Shown here piece by piece: positions 26,847-35,933 of a stretch of DNA of 64,000 nucleotides. The notes under the pieces were generated by a model. That model made no database searches and had not been told where the DNA came from. It worked only from the letters and a program-made list of their open reading frames with translations. Source of the stretch: Roseivirga sp. 4D4 (GTDB lineage Bacteria > Bacteroidota > Bacteroidia > Cytophagales > Cyclobacteriaceae); contig NZ_MDGP01000001.1 in the NCBI RefSeq assembly GCF_001747095.1, positions 3,393,001 through 3,457,000 on the forward strand, written 5' to 3'. Positions within the stretch are counted from its first letter, which is position 1. Each line of letters opens with the position of its first letter. The position numbers and the translations under genes are program-made.

Positions 26847-27074
26847 GCTCTACTTCTTTAGTGATTAGGCAATTAAAAGGTCACCCAAAAGAGAGAGTTT
26901 TTTTTAAAAAAAATTCATGTTGGGGAGCAATTCTCATTATGAAAAAGGTAAAAGTCAAAAAATACTGGAAAAAGGCACATTTGGCCGTTTTTTTTAAAAT
27001 CTACGAAAAAAATATGGACTAAAAGGGTGACATTCGTCTAACCGAATCACTAATAATATACAAGTAGCTAATTT

Positions 27075-27575
27075 ATGGGTGCTAAGTCGTATTTTCTGAT
27101 TGACAACAAAATCCAACCAATGGACGAAGAGTTCGTGGATGGTGTTGAGAAAAAGGAAACCGTCTTCAACGATGTTTTATCAGAGATAACGATTCTCATT
27201 ATTGATGATAACCCCATTAACCTGATCGTGGCGGAGAAAACTTTAAAAAAGTTTGGAGCAAAATCAATTAAAGCACTTTCGGCTAAAGAGGGAATTCAAA
27301 AATTCTCTTCTGAAAAGGTCAACTTGGTGTTGATGGATTTGCATATGCCCGGTATAGATGGCTATAAGGGCACTAAGCTGCTTCACGAATCAGACAAGTA
27401 TAAGGAATCACCTGTTCCGGTATTGGCCTATACTACTTTTGCTTATGATGAGGTAAAAGAAAAAGTTGAGGCACACAAGCTCGATGGATATATTGGAAAG
27501 CCGTTTACTCAAGGTCAGGTTTTTGAAACTATCATGTCGGTTTTGAGCATTGAATCCGATTCAAAACAAGCTTAA
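27075..27575 (+). CDS. Single-domain response regulator (CheY-like)
   Basis: Protein of 166 residues: about 38 residues of N-terminal extension, then a receiver domain. The acidic pocket is IIDDNP (residues 43-46), the phospho-acceptor is Asp88 in LMDLHMPG, and the conserved Lys lies in YIGKPF. There is no output domain, so it should act through protein contacts. No histidine kinase is adjacent, making it an orphan. The neighbouring sigma/anti-sigma operon is divergent and shares the upstream region, so a link to it is possible but unproven. Confidence 0.87.
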   Translation: MGAKSYFLIDNKIQPMDEEFVDGVEKKETVFNDVLSEITILIIDDNPINLIVAEKTLKKFGAKSIKALSAKEGIQKFSSEKVNLVLMDLHMPGIDGYKGTKLLHESDKYKESPVPVLAYTTFAYDEVKEKVEAHKLDGYIGKPFTQGQVFETIMSVLSIESDSKQA

Positions 27576-27618
27576 TCTCCCTTCATTAATTCCTCTAAAA
27601 TCTTCGAACGTAATGCCA

Positions 27619-27649
27619 TTGGTAATTACTGAACCAAAGCGTATTTTTG
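27619..27649 (+). promoter_or_regulatory. Bacteroidota-type promoter of glyA
   Basis: TTGG at 27619-27622 and a perfect TAnnTTTG box, TATTTTTG at 27642-27649, with 20 bases after the TTG. Predicted transcription start is near 27656, giving a leader of about 10 bases before the glyA ATG at 27665. Confidence 0.6.
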
Positions 27650-27664
27650 GCAAAACGTTATTGA

Positions 27665-28939
27665 ATGCAGCAAGACCAAACCGTCTTTGATCTGATATCA
27701 AGAGAAGAGAAAAGACAAACCGAAGGCCTCGAACTAATTGCCTCAGAAAACTATGCTTCACCTCAGGTCATTCAAGCCATGGGCTCCGTTCTGACCAACA
27801 AATACGCTGAAGGACTTCCCGGAAAAAGATATTATGGCGGCTGTGAGGTAGTCGATGAAATCGAAAATCTGGCAATTGACCGAGTAAAAGAACTTTTTGG
27901 AGCAGTTTGGGCGAATGTGCAGCCGCACTCTGGTGCTCAGGCGAACGCTGCCGTTATGTTGGCTTGCTTAAACCCAGGGGATAAAATTTTAGGATTTGAC
28001 CTTTCCCACGGGGGTCACTTAACGCACGGGTCTCCTGTTAACTTCTCTGGTAAACTTTACCAGCCCTTCTTTTATGGTGTTGAGAAAGAGACAGGCCTGA
28101 TCGATTGGGACAAAGTGGTAGCCACTGCACGCAAAGAAAAACCTCAAATGATCATTTGTGGCGCTTCTGCTTATAGCCGTGACTGGGACTATGCCACGTT
28201 AAGAGAAGTTGCCGATGAAATTGGAGCAATCCTCCTGGCTGATATTTCGCACCCTTCTGGGCTAATTGCGCGAGGCTTACTCAGCGATCCACTAGAACAC
28301 TGCCACATTGTAACAACGACTACCCACAAAACTTTGAGAGGTCCACGTGGTGGACTGATCATGATGGGCGAAGATTTTGAAAACCCTTGGGGTCACAAGA
28401 CCATGAAGGGAGACGTAAAAATGATGTCTCAGTTATTGGATGGTGGCGTATTTCCAGGAACGCAGGGTGGACCTTTAGAACATGTGATTGCTGCAAAGGC
28501 TGTTGCTTTTGGTGAGGCCCTAAGTGATGAGTACATGGAGTATGTGCTACAGGTTAAGAAGAATGCGGCAGTAATGGCACAGGCTTTTGTAAATAAGGGC
28601 TATGACCTGATTTCAGGAGGAACTGATAACCATTTAATGTTGATCGATCTTAGGTCAAAGGGACTGACGGGCAAGTTGGCGGAGAAAGCGCTGGGCCTGG
28701 CAGATATCACCATCAATAAGAACATGGTTCCTTTTGATGACAGGTCTCCTTTTGTTACTTCAGGAATGAGAGTAGGAACCGCTGCCGTGACAACAAGAGG
28801 ACTCGTTGAAGCGGATATGGAGAGGATTGTGGATTTTATCGATAGAGTCTTATCGGATCCAGAAAACGAAGAGAACCTTAATAATGTGAAAGGTGAAGTA
28901 AACGCCTGGATGAATCAATACCCTTTATTCAAAGCATAA
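27665..28939 (+). CDS. glyA: Serine hydroxymethyltransferase
   Basis: PLP enzyme of 424 residues that interconverts serine and glycine while charging tetrahydrofolate with a one-carbon unit. The PLP lysine is Lys222 in [14 protein letters not shown]. Other landmarks are [22 protein letters not shown] and [10 protein letters not shown]. Length and motif order are standard. It heads a probable operon with tatC, whose TTG codon follows its stop directly, and rpiB. A near-consensus promoter precedes it. The call is certain. Confidence 0.98.
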   Translation: MQQDQTVFDLISREEKRQTEGLELIASENYASPQVIQAMGSVLTNKYAEGLPGKRYYGGCEVVDEIENLAIDRVKELFGAVWANVQPHSGAQANAAVMLACLNPGDKILGFDLSHGGHLTHGSPVNFSGKLYQPFFYGVEKETGLIDWDKVVATARKEKPQMIICGASAYSRDWDYATLREVADEIGAILLADISHPSGLIARGLLSDPLEHCHIVTTTTHKTLRGPRGGLIMMGEDFENPWGHKTMKGDVKMMSQLLDGGVFPGTQGGPLEHVIAAKAVAFGEALSDEYMEYVLQVKKNAAVMAQAFVNKGYDLISGGTDNHLMLIDLRSKGLTGKLAEKALGLADITINKNMVPFDDRSPFVTSGMRVGTAAVTTRGLVEADMERIVDFIDRVLSDPENEENLNNVKGEVNAWMNQYPLFKA

Positions 28940-29767
28940 TTGGCACTAGACCAGCTACCAGACGATCCACAAGAAAAGGAAATGGGTTTCCTTGACCACC
29001 TGGAAGAACTCCGGTGGCATTTGGTACGTGCTGTGGCCTCTGTTTTGGTTTTCTCGATTGTTGCCTTCCTTTTTAAGGATATCATATTCGAGTTAATTCT
29101 TGGTCCGACTCAGTCTGAGTTTTGGACCTATCAGCAGCTTTGTAAGCTGGCTGATATGATCAACACCCCTGCCTTATGCCTAGGAGACATGGATATGATT
29201 ATTCAGAACAGGACCATCACGGGTCAATTCGTTTGGCATATTAAGTCTTCACTAGTAGTGGGACTAATCCTTGGCTTTCCGTATACCTTTTGGGAAATCT
29301 GGCGTTTTGTCAAGCCCGGTCTCAGAAACAATGAGAAAAGGGCTTCAAGAGGCGTAGTGGTAGTCGTTACCTTCTTGTTTTTATTGGGAGTGTTCTTTGG
29401 CTACTTCATTGTAACGCCATTGAGTTTCAACTTTCTCTACAATTACGAGCTGAGTATCAAGATTGATAATATTATTGACCTGTCCTCTATTATTGGAATG
29501 GTTGCTACCTTGGCCTTGGCCTGTGGTATTATGTTCCAATTGCCTGTGGTCACATACATACTTTCAAAAGCCGAGATCATCACACCCAAGTTGATGAAGC
29601 GCTATAGAAGACATTCAATTGTAGTAATACTGATTATTTCGGCCATTATTACACCACCTGATGTGATTAGCCAAATAATGATAGCCTTGCCGTTAGCCTT
29701 CTTATATGAGGTAAGCATAGTCATATCGAGACGAATCCAAAAGAAAATAGAAAAGCAGCGATTATGA
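28940..29767 (+). CDS. tatC: Sec-independent protein translocase TatC
   Basis: Polytopic membrane protein with six helices that recognises twin-arginine signals. The signature FLDHLEELRWHLVRA is at residues 17-31 and the cytoplasmic loop carries FPYTFWEIWRFVKPGL. The frame opens with TTG at 28940 directly after the glyA stop; an ATG at 28982 (MGFLDHLEEL) is a good alternative start and matches the usual TatC N-terminus. An insertion in the first periplasmic loop (DMDMIIQNRTITGQ) is common in Bacteroidota. It overlaps rpiB by 4 bases. Glycosylasparaginase at 7767 would be one of its clients. Confidence 0.96.
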   Translation: MALDQLPDDPQEKEMGFLDHLEELRWHLVRAVASVLVFSIVAFLFKDIIFELILGPTQSEFWTYQQLCKLADMINTPALCLGDMDMIIQNRTITGQFVWHIKSSLVVGLILGFPYTFWEIWRFVKPGLRNNEKRASRGVVVVVTFLFLLGVFFGYFIVTPLSFNFLYNYELSIKIDNIIDLSSIIGMVATLALACGIMFQLPVVTYILSKAEIITPKLMKRYRRHSIVVILIISAIITPPDVISQIMIALPLAFLYEVSIVISRRIQKKIEKQRL

Positions 29768-30198
29768 AAAAAGTAGGAATAGGTGGCGATCATGCCGGAT
29801 TTGAATACAAGCAAAAAGTAGTCGCCTTTTTGAATGCTCAAGGGTATGAGGTGAAGGACTTTGGACCTGATTCATCCGATTCAGTGGATTATCCTGACTA
29901 TATCCATCCGATGGCTAACGCCATTGAAGCGGGAGAATTAGACTGCGGAATAGCCATCTGTGGTAGTGGCAATGGCGTCTGCATGACAGCCAACAAACAT
30001 CAGGATATTCGCGCTGCATTAGTTTGGGAAAACGAGTTGGCGGCTCTGGCAAGACAGCATAATAATGCGAATGTCGTGTGCATACCTGCTCGGTTTGTAG
30101 ATTATGACTTGGCTCAAGAAATGGTATCAACCTTCTTGACAACAGATTTTGAAGGTGGTCGTCACGAGCGCAGGGTCAATAAAATTAGCTGTCAATAA
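29764..30198 (+). CDS. rpiB: Ribose-5-phosphate isomerase B
   Basis: RpiB/LacA/LacB-type sugar isomerase of 144 residues that interconverts ribose 5-phosphate and ribulose 5-phosphate. GGDHAGFEYK at the N-terminus and AICGSGNGVCMTANK near residues 65-80 hold the active-site Cys and phosphate loop; HNNANVVCIPAR follows. It overlaps tatC by 4 bases (ATGA), so it is translationally coupled. Its 3' end overlaps the convergent membrane protein gene by 7 bases. Confidence 0.95.
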   Translation: MKKVGIGGDHAGFEYKQKVVAFLNAQGYEVKDFGPDSSDSVDYPDYIHPMANAIEAGELDCGIAICGSGNGVCMTANKHQDIRAALVWENELAALARQHNNANVVCIPARFVDYDLAQEMVSTFLTTDFEGGRHERRVNKISCQ

Positions 30199-31211
30199 GC
30201 AAGTGCCAGTGTAGCGATGGCTGCTGCGGCCAAACCAAAGAAGAGCAATTCTGCCACATACTTCTTGGCAATATCCTCAAACAACTTAGTACCGAAATAG
30301 GCCAGAGCAGGTAGCGCAAAGGCTAAAGTGGTAAGACTGTCCGATCCAAAAATGGCAAAGGATGTAATACCGAAGAAACCAACCCAACTAATAGCTTTCT
30401 GGACCAAAATCTGATGGTTTGTCATGCCTTGGCCTGAGAAGTTTTGAATGGCTGCTACCAGGCTGAGGGCAAGCGCTAAGCCGTACACAATTAGGGGTCG
30501 ATTAAGCAGTTCACCAAGCACCTGATAATCTACCATTCCAGAAAACATGGTATTCAAAAAGGCTTGATCATTATCCATTAAAAAGAAAACAAGCCAGGTC
30601 AAAAGTGGAGGAAGTATGAACCCCCAAGTCAAAAGAAAATACCTGCGCGTAATGGTACCTGAGTACAGCAAGTAAATGATCAGTACCATCAGGTAAACCC
30701 ATAGGAAGGGGTAATAACACAGACCTGCTAGGCCGATCGTAAAGCCAGTGCTTAAAATATTCTCTTCTGTTCCCCTGTACTTAATGTGGTAGAACAAATA
30801 GTTGAGAGAGATCAAAAGAAAGCTGCTGCCTATCAAGGCAGGACTTAAGTAATAAAAGTCTTTAGATGCGCTCATCAGGATAATGTAGATGGCCGCTGGA
30901 ACATAGGTGCTTTCTTGAAAAGAGGCATTTCTAATGAAAATGGAATTCAGTAAAATTCCATTGAGCAGGATGAGCCCCCCAGCTAAGATGATGTCAATTA
31001 CCTCGAGATTAATTGACGCAAGTGCAATGAGTAGGAGGTTCGATATCGGACCAGCATGAATGACTTGGGTAGAAAGTGGACCACTATCGTCAAGACTTAA
31101 ACCCCAATCATCGGTATTAAAGAGTAAAATAAATAAGGTCCTTGTGACCAAAATGATCAAGAGTAGCCCGATAATTCGGTAGGGGTCGTTCTTCTTAAAA
31201 TAACTGAGCAA
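30192..31211 (-). CDS. Multi-pass membrane protein, possibly DUF6427-like
   Basis: Protein of 339 residues with about nine or ten hydrophobic helices and few charged loops. It starts with a short positive segment (MLSYFKKNDPYRI), then alternating helices; no motif for a transporter, glycosyltransferase or protease is visible. General pattern and size resemble the DUF6427 family of Bacteroidota, but this is a weak assignment from memory. It is divergent from rbfA with 81 bases between starts, and convergent with rpiB. Function unknown. Confidence 0.7.
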   Translation of the reverse strand: MLSYFKKNDPYRIIGLLLIILVTRTLFILLFNTDDWGLSLDDSGPLSTQVIHAGPISNLLLIALASINLEVIDIILAGGLILLNGILLNSIFIRNASFQESTYVPAAIYIILMSASKDFYYLSPALIGSSFLLISLNYLFYHIKYRGTEENILSTGFTIGLAGLCYYPFLWVYLMVLIIYLLYSGTITRRYFLLTWGFILPPLLTWLVFFLMDNDQAFLNTMFSGMVDYQVLGELLNRPLIVYGLALALSLVAAIQNFSGQGMTNHQILVQKAISWVGFFGITSFAIFGSDSLTTLAFALPALAYFGTKLFEDIAKKYVAELLFFGLAAAAIATLALAY

Positions 31212-31292
31212 GATTTGGATTTATAAGACTGTGCAAATAAGCTAAAAATTAGGCTGGAAGGAAAATCAATAATTATATCAGATATTTGCAAA

Positions 31293-31676
31293 ATGGCAGG
31301 AAGCAAAAGGCAGCAGAAGTTTTCTAAACTGATCCAGAAAGAGGTGAGTCAGATTATTCAGCAAGACTACTCAGGAAATTTCATAGGTAAGCTGGTTACC
31401 GTTACGGATGTTGAGATGAGCCCCGATTTAGGCTTAGCGAGACTTTATATTAGCATCTTTCCTGTCAGCGCTGCTGAGGAGTCCTTGGAGTTTCTAAATA
31501 GCGTAAAATCAAGAATCCGAGGCTCATTGGGAAGGGCTATCGGCAAGGACGTAAGGGTTATACCGGAATTGGCCTTCTTCAATGATAGCACCGCTGAGAC
31601 AGCCTCTAGAATGGATGCCATCTTGGGCTCTCTGGATATTCCTAAGGACGAATCATCAGAATCAGAGGAAGATTGA
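31293..31676 (+). CDS. rbfA: Ribosome-binding factor A
   Basis: Protein of 127 residues with the KH-like RbfA fold, which helps mature the 16S rRNA 5' end in the small subunit. Recognisable segments are RQQKFSKLIQKEVSQII, SPDLGLARLYISIF and VRVIPELAFFNDSTAE. The C-terminus is acidic (ESEED). The following permease gene starts with TTG inside its stop codon region, so both are likely cotranslated. Confidence 0.95.
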   Translation: MAGSKRQQKFSKLIQKEVSQIIQQDYSGNFIGKLVTVTDVEMSPDLGLARLYISIFPVSAAEESLEFLNSVKSRIRGSLGRAIGKDVRVIPELAFFNDSTAETASRMDAILGSLDIPKDESSESEED

Positions 31677-32899
31677 ACGTCTCCAGCTTCATAGCAAAGC
31701 GCTACTTTAGCTCTAAAAAGACAAAGAACTTTATTCAGGTACTCTCCTGGGTATCTATGATCGGTGTGGCTATTGGCACCATGGCATTGATCGTTGTGCT
31801 TTCAGTCTTCAACGGCCTCGAAGATGTGTTGCGATCGGTATACCAAACTTTCGATCCGGACCTGAAAATTGAATCTGTGAAGGGAAAATCCTTCGAAGTT
31901 TCAGATGAATTTATCACTGACATTCGCCAAATCTCTGGCGTCTCGGCTACGGCACAAGTAATAGAAGACAACGCTTTGGTTTCTTATCGCGATCAGCAGG
32001 TTGTGGTGAGTATCAAGGGCATTGAAGAGGCTTATTTGAAGGCCAATAAGTTGGATACCTTTTTACTCCAAGGCGAACTAAAACTGAAGGAAGCAGATCA
32101 GAACTTTGCGATCCTAGGCGCAGGAGTGGCCTATGAACTGGGTGTTCTCCTAGACAATGATCTCTTTGAAATCGAAATCGTTTATCCTCGAAACCTGAGA
32201 CCTGAGGCCACTTTTTCAACCAATTCATTGAGAAGAACGAAGGTCAAACCAGCGGCAGTTTTCAGTGTAGAGCAGGCATATGACGAATCGCTAGTGATTA
32301 CATCGATTGATGCGGCAAAGCGAGTTTTAGGGTATAAAGAAGAACGAACTTCAGTGGAGGTCTACATTAATGAGGATGCAAGCCTTAAACAGGTTAAGAA
32401 GGACTTACAAACCTTATTGGGAGATGAGTTCCGTATTCTGGATAGCGATGAACAGCATTCTGAGTTGCTAAAAGCCGTGAAAATCGAAAAGCTCTTTGTT
32501 TACATTGCCCTTACATTTATCACGCTGATTGCGTCTTTCAACATCTTCTTCTCATTGTCTATGCTTGCCATTGAAAAACGCAGGGATGTGTCTGTCCTTT
32601 TCGCCTTTGGCGCTACTAAAAACCTGATTAAAGGGATTTTTATCAAACAGGGTGTCATCATTGCAGTTATCGGAAGCTTGGCTGGTTTGTCGCTGGGTTT
32701 ATTGCTTTGTTGGATTCAGAAAACCTATGAGTTGGTAGGTCTGGGCATGTCAAATGCTGTCAATCAGGCTTACCCCGTAAAGATCGTGTGGTCAGACTTT
32801 TTAATGGTTGGATTAAGCATTACGATTATTACCATTCTGACAGCTTATAGACCGGCCGTTTTGGCCTCCAAAGTCAATCCAATCGCCTACTTAGATTAA
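31673..32899 (+). CDS. LolC/LolE-like ABC transporter permease
   Basis: FtsX-family permease of 408 residues with one N-terminal helix (about 28-50), a periplasmic domain of 200 residues, and three C-terminal helices. The opening FIAKRYFSSKKTKNFIQVLSWVS matches the LolC/LolE group that extracts lipoproteins from the inner membrane together with the ATPase LolD. The start is TTG overlapping the rbfA stop. Only one such gene is seen here, as is usual where LolCE works as a homodimer (LolF-like); the ATPase is elsewhere. Lipoprotein release is the likely role. Confidence 0.88.
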   Translation: MNVSSFIAKRYFSSKKTKNFIQVLSWVSMIGVAIGTMALIVVLSVFNGLEDVLRSVYQTFDPDLKIESVKGKSFEVSDEFITDIRQISGVSATAQVIEDNALVSYRDQQVVVSIKGIEEAYLKANKLDTFLLQGELKLKEADQNFAILGAGVAYELGVLLDNDLFEIEIVYPRNLRPEATFSTNSLRRTKVKPAAVFSVEQAYDESLVITSIDAAKRVLGYKEERTSVEVYINEDASLKQVKKDLQTLLGDEFRILDSDEQHSELLKAVKIEKLFVYIALTFITLIASFNIFFSLSMLAIEKRRDVSVLFAFGATKNLIKGIFIKQGVIIAVIGSLAGLSLGLLLCWIQKTYELVGLGMSNAVNQAYPVKIVWSDFLMVGLSITIITILTAYRPAVLASKVNPIAYLD

Positions 32900-32973
32900 A
32901 TTCATTTTACTTTCCACCAGACAGTTTTTCTCTTTGAGAGAAATCTTTAATTTGCGATTCGCTCAAGATTCAA

Positions 32974-35904
32974 ATGAAGGTTTCAACTGCTCAACCGTTC
33001 CAATTAATTTACTCTCTCTATGAGCATGAGTACCTCGGGTACTTGTTCGAATCTTTCGTTGTTCAACTCGATGAAAAAGGGCGTTTAACACTGCAACATC
33101 AGAATATTTCCTCTAAAAATGCCACAGAGTTTGGTGCTGGTTTAGACGATACGGACTACGAGCTGATCAAGTTAATGGACGAGATGCAGCAGGAGGCCAT
33201 TGTATTGAAGTTCTACAAGCAAAGAGTCAAGCCTGCCGACTTTTTCTTCAAGGTTTACGATAAGGAAAAGGGCGATAAGGCATTGCAAGATACTATCCAT
33301 CATCACCTCGAGCATAGAAGAGCCAAGATTCTGGAGAGGCTCGATGGTAAGAGAATCTTTGAAATGGGCCGCGATGGCGAGCCAGCCTGGAAAGAGATCT
33401 CTTGGGAAAAGGAAAAGGCAACGGTCCTCTTTCACTTTAGAAGAAACGAGGAAAACACCCACTACTTCCCTACTATGAAGCATAAGGGGGAGAAAGTGGA
33501 ATGGCAGTATAATGGATCTTTTCTAGTGTGCCATGAACCAGCCTGGTTGATTGTTGGCAACAAGCTCTTGCGCTTTGCCAAAAATGTGGATGGCAAGAAA
33601 CTTCGACCCTTCCTAAATAAAAAGTTCATTGTAGTACCCAGAAAGGTTGAAGAGACCTATTACGAAAAGTTTGTCACCCAATTAGTGGCCTCTTTCGATG
33701 TATATGCCAAGGGTTTTGACATTAATACGGAGAGTTACCCCGTTAAACCAGTAATTGCTTTTTCAGAACTTGTTCAAACAACTAATGGAGAGCTGTTTGC
33801 TAGTAATGGCAATTCGAATGGGAACGATGAGGAGAGTAAAATACTTTTCAAACTAGGTTTTGACTATGGCCCTTATCAATTTCCCTATGAAAGTGCACCC
33901 AATTCATCGGTGAAACTTGAAAAGAAGGACGACTCCTATGTTTTCCATAAAGTAAGGCGTGATGCAGATACTGAAATAGACCTGGTACAGCGGCTGCAGG
34001 AGTCAGGCTTGAAATTTCAGAATGGAAGAGTCGCCATGTCTCGAGGAAGAGCCTTCTCTTGGCTAAAAGACAACGCTGAGGTGCTTGAAGCTTACAATAT
34101 CAGTGTCAAGCAGACCGATGCCGAGCGCAAGAAGTACTTTGTTGGTGAATCTTCACTGGAAATTAAGGTAAACGAAAGCATCGACTGGTTTGATATTCAT
34201 GCTGTAGTACGTTTCGGAGACTTCGAGATTTCATTTAATGAGCTTCGTAAACTCATTAATAAAAAGAGTAAAGAAATTAAGCTTCCCAATGGTGAGATCG
34301 CTGTGATCCCTGAGGCCTGGCTAACGGATTACGCGGAACTTTTTGCCTTTATTGAAGAAGATGGGCAAGGCCAAAGCCTTAAGCTTCGAAAACATCACCT
34401 TTCGCTGGTAGAAGACCTGAGAAACGGAAGGTTGGCTCAGGTTACTATGGACCGAAAGCTTCAAAAGCTTCAAGGCTTTGATGAAATCGAAGACTATGCT
34501 ATTCCGGAAGGTTTCAAAGGGCAACTCAGGCCCTATCAGAAGGCGGGCTATAACTGGATGCGATTTTTGGCTGAGTATAGCTTTGGAGGTTGTCTGGCAG
34601 ACGATATGGGGCTTGGTAAAACGGTGCAGACATTGGCCTTACTACAATCTCAGAAAAGCGAAGGAGCCATTCAAACGTCCTTGCTCATTATGCCAACCTC
34701 GCTTATCTATAACTGGCAAATTGAGGCCTCTAAGTTCACTCCTAAGCTGAAAGTGCTCATATATGCCGGAACTCAGCGGGACAAGAACCCTGAGCGATTC
34801 GCAAATTATGATTTAGTGATTACCTCTTATGGCATAACCCGAGTAGATATTGATATACTAAAATCATTCTATTTCAACTATGTGATATTGGACGAGTCGC
34901 AGGCCATTAAAAACCCTGACTCACTGATAGCGAAATCTGTCGGTAAACTCAAATCGCGACATCGCCTCATTCTAACTGGTACTCCGTTAGAAAACAGCAC
35001 GATGGACCTTTGGTCTCAATTGAGCTTTGTTAACCCAGGCCTTTTGGGTGCCGAGAAATACTTCAAAAACGAGTTCCAACTGCCGATTGAGAAAAAACAA
35101 GATGTTGAGAAAACGCGCAAGCTCAATGTGATCATCAAACCATTCATTCTGCGGAGACATAAGTCTCAAGTGGCAAAAGATCTTCCTGAAAAGATTGAGA
35201 GTGTCAAGTTTAGTGAAATGTCTCCCGAACAGGCTGAGAAGTACGAAGAGGTCAAATCATTCTACAGAAATAAAATTCTTGATACTATTGAGTCAAGTGG
35301 TATTAAAAAGTCGCAATTGCTATTGCTACAAGGTTTGACAAAGCTTCGTCAAATAGCCAACCACCCAAAAATGGTCGAGGAAGACTTTGAGGGAGATTCT
35401 GGTAAGCTGGAAGATATCCGCTACATGATCGAGTCTGCGCTTAGCGAAGGGCATAAGATTTTAATTTTTAGCCAGTTTGTGAAGCATTTGACCATCGTGC
35501 GCAAGTACTTTGACGATAAGGGGCTTCAGTATTCCTATCTGGATGGAACGACCAAAGATCGCCAGGGCCAGGTCGATGCTTTCCAGAATAACAAAGACAT
35601 TAAGCTATTTCTGATTTCGCTTCGTGCAGGCGGCCTCGGCCTTAACCTAACCGAGGCCGATTATGTCTTTTTATTAGACCCCTGGTGGAACCCGGCCATT
35701 GAGGAGCAGGCAGTAGATCGAGCGCACAGAATAGGTCAAAAGAAAACAGTCTTTACCTATAAATTCATTGCTAGGGACACGGTCGAAGAGAAGATTCTGG
35801 CCTTGCAAAAGAACAAACTCAAGCTGGCTTCAGACCTTATTTCTACTGAAGAAAGTTTCATCAAAAAGCTAACGACCGAAGACATCTCTGAGCTACTCGC
35901 TTAG
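32974..35904 (+). CDS. SNF2-family DEAD/DEAH-box helicase
   Basis: Protein of 976 residues. The C-terminal 460 residues form the SNF2 ATPase: a Q-like LRPYQKAGYNWMRF, Walker A DDMGLGKT near residue 545, Walker B DESQAIKN, motif III LTGTPLEN, and the helicase C motifs SLRAGGLGLNLT and DRAHRIGQ. The N-terminal half (about 500 residues) has no SWIM zinc finger, since the needed cysteines are absent, and no domain I recognise. Bacterial SNF2 proteins remodel protein-DNA complexes or RNA polymerase. radA follows 29 bases later on the same strand, which fits DNA repair. Confidence 0.93.
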   Translation: MKVSTAQPFQLIYSLYEHEYLGYLFESFVVQLDEKGRLTLQHQNISSKNATEFGAGLDDTDYELIKLMDEMQQEAIVLKFYKQRVKPADFFFKVYDKEKGDKALQDTIHHHLEHRRAKILERLDGKRIFEMGRDGEPAWKEISWEKEKATVLFHFRRNEENTHYFPTMKHKGEKVEWQYNGSFLVCHEPAWLIVGNKLLRFAKNVDGKKLRPFLNKKFIVVPRKVEETYYEKFVTQLVASFDVYAKGFDINTESYPVKPVIAFSELVQTTNGELFASNGNSNGNDEESKILFKLGFDYGPYQFPYESAPNSSVKLEKKDDSYVFHKVRRDADTEIDLVQRLQESGLKFQNGRVAMSRGRAFSWLKDNAEVLEAYNISVKQTDAERKKYFVGESSLEIKVNESIDWFDIHAVVRFGDFEISFNELRKLINKKSKEIKLPNGEIAVIPEAWLTDYAELFAFIEEDGQGQSLKLRKHHLSLVEDLRNGRLAQVTMDRKLQKLQGFDEIEDYAIPEGFKGQLRPYQKAGYNWMRFLAEYSFGGCLADDMGLGKTVQTLALLQSQKSEGAIQTSLLIMPTSLIYNWQIEASKFTPKLKVLIYAGTQRDKNPERFANYDLVITSYGITRVDIDILKSFYFNYVILDESQAIKNPDSLIAKSVGKLKSRHRLILTGTPLENSTMDLWSQLSFVNPGLLGAEKYFKNEFQLPIEKKQDVEKTRKLNVIIKPFILRRHKSQVAKDLPEKIESVKFSEMSPEQAEKYEEVKSFYRNKILDTIESSGIKKSQLLLLQGLTKLRQIANHPKMVEEDFEGDSGKLEDIRYMIESALSEGHKILIFSQFVKHLTIVRKYFDDKGLQYSYLDGTTKDRQGQVDAFQNNKDIKLFLISLRAGGLGLNLTEADYVFLLDPWWNPAIEEQAVDRAHRIGQKKTVFTYKFIARDTVEEKILALQKNKLKLASDLISTEESFIKKLTTEDISELLA

Positions 35905-35933
35905 GGCTTCAAAATCGTTTATATTGCTGCTCA

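Noticed and set aside
26939..27022. 27-codon basic open frame (MKKVKVKKYWKK...) between the sigma factor and response regulator genes
   Set aside because: It is A-rich and short, contains poly-T/A runs typical of intergenic DNA, and has no neighbours that need it. A GGAG lies upstream, but chance is more likely.
26880..27032. GTCACCC and GGGTGAC, inverted and 140 bases apart, between the sigma factor and response regulator
   Set aside because: Only seven bases match, so chance occurrence is likely.
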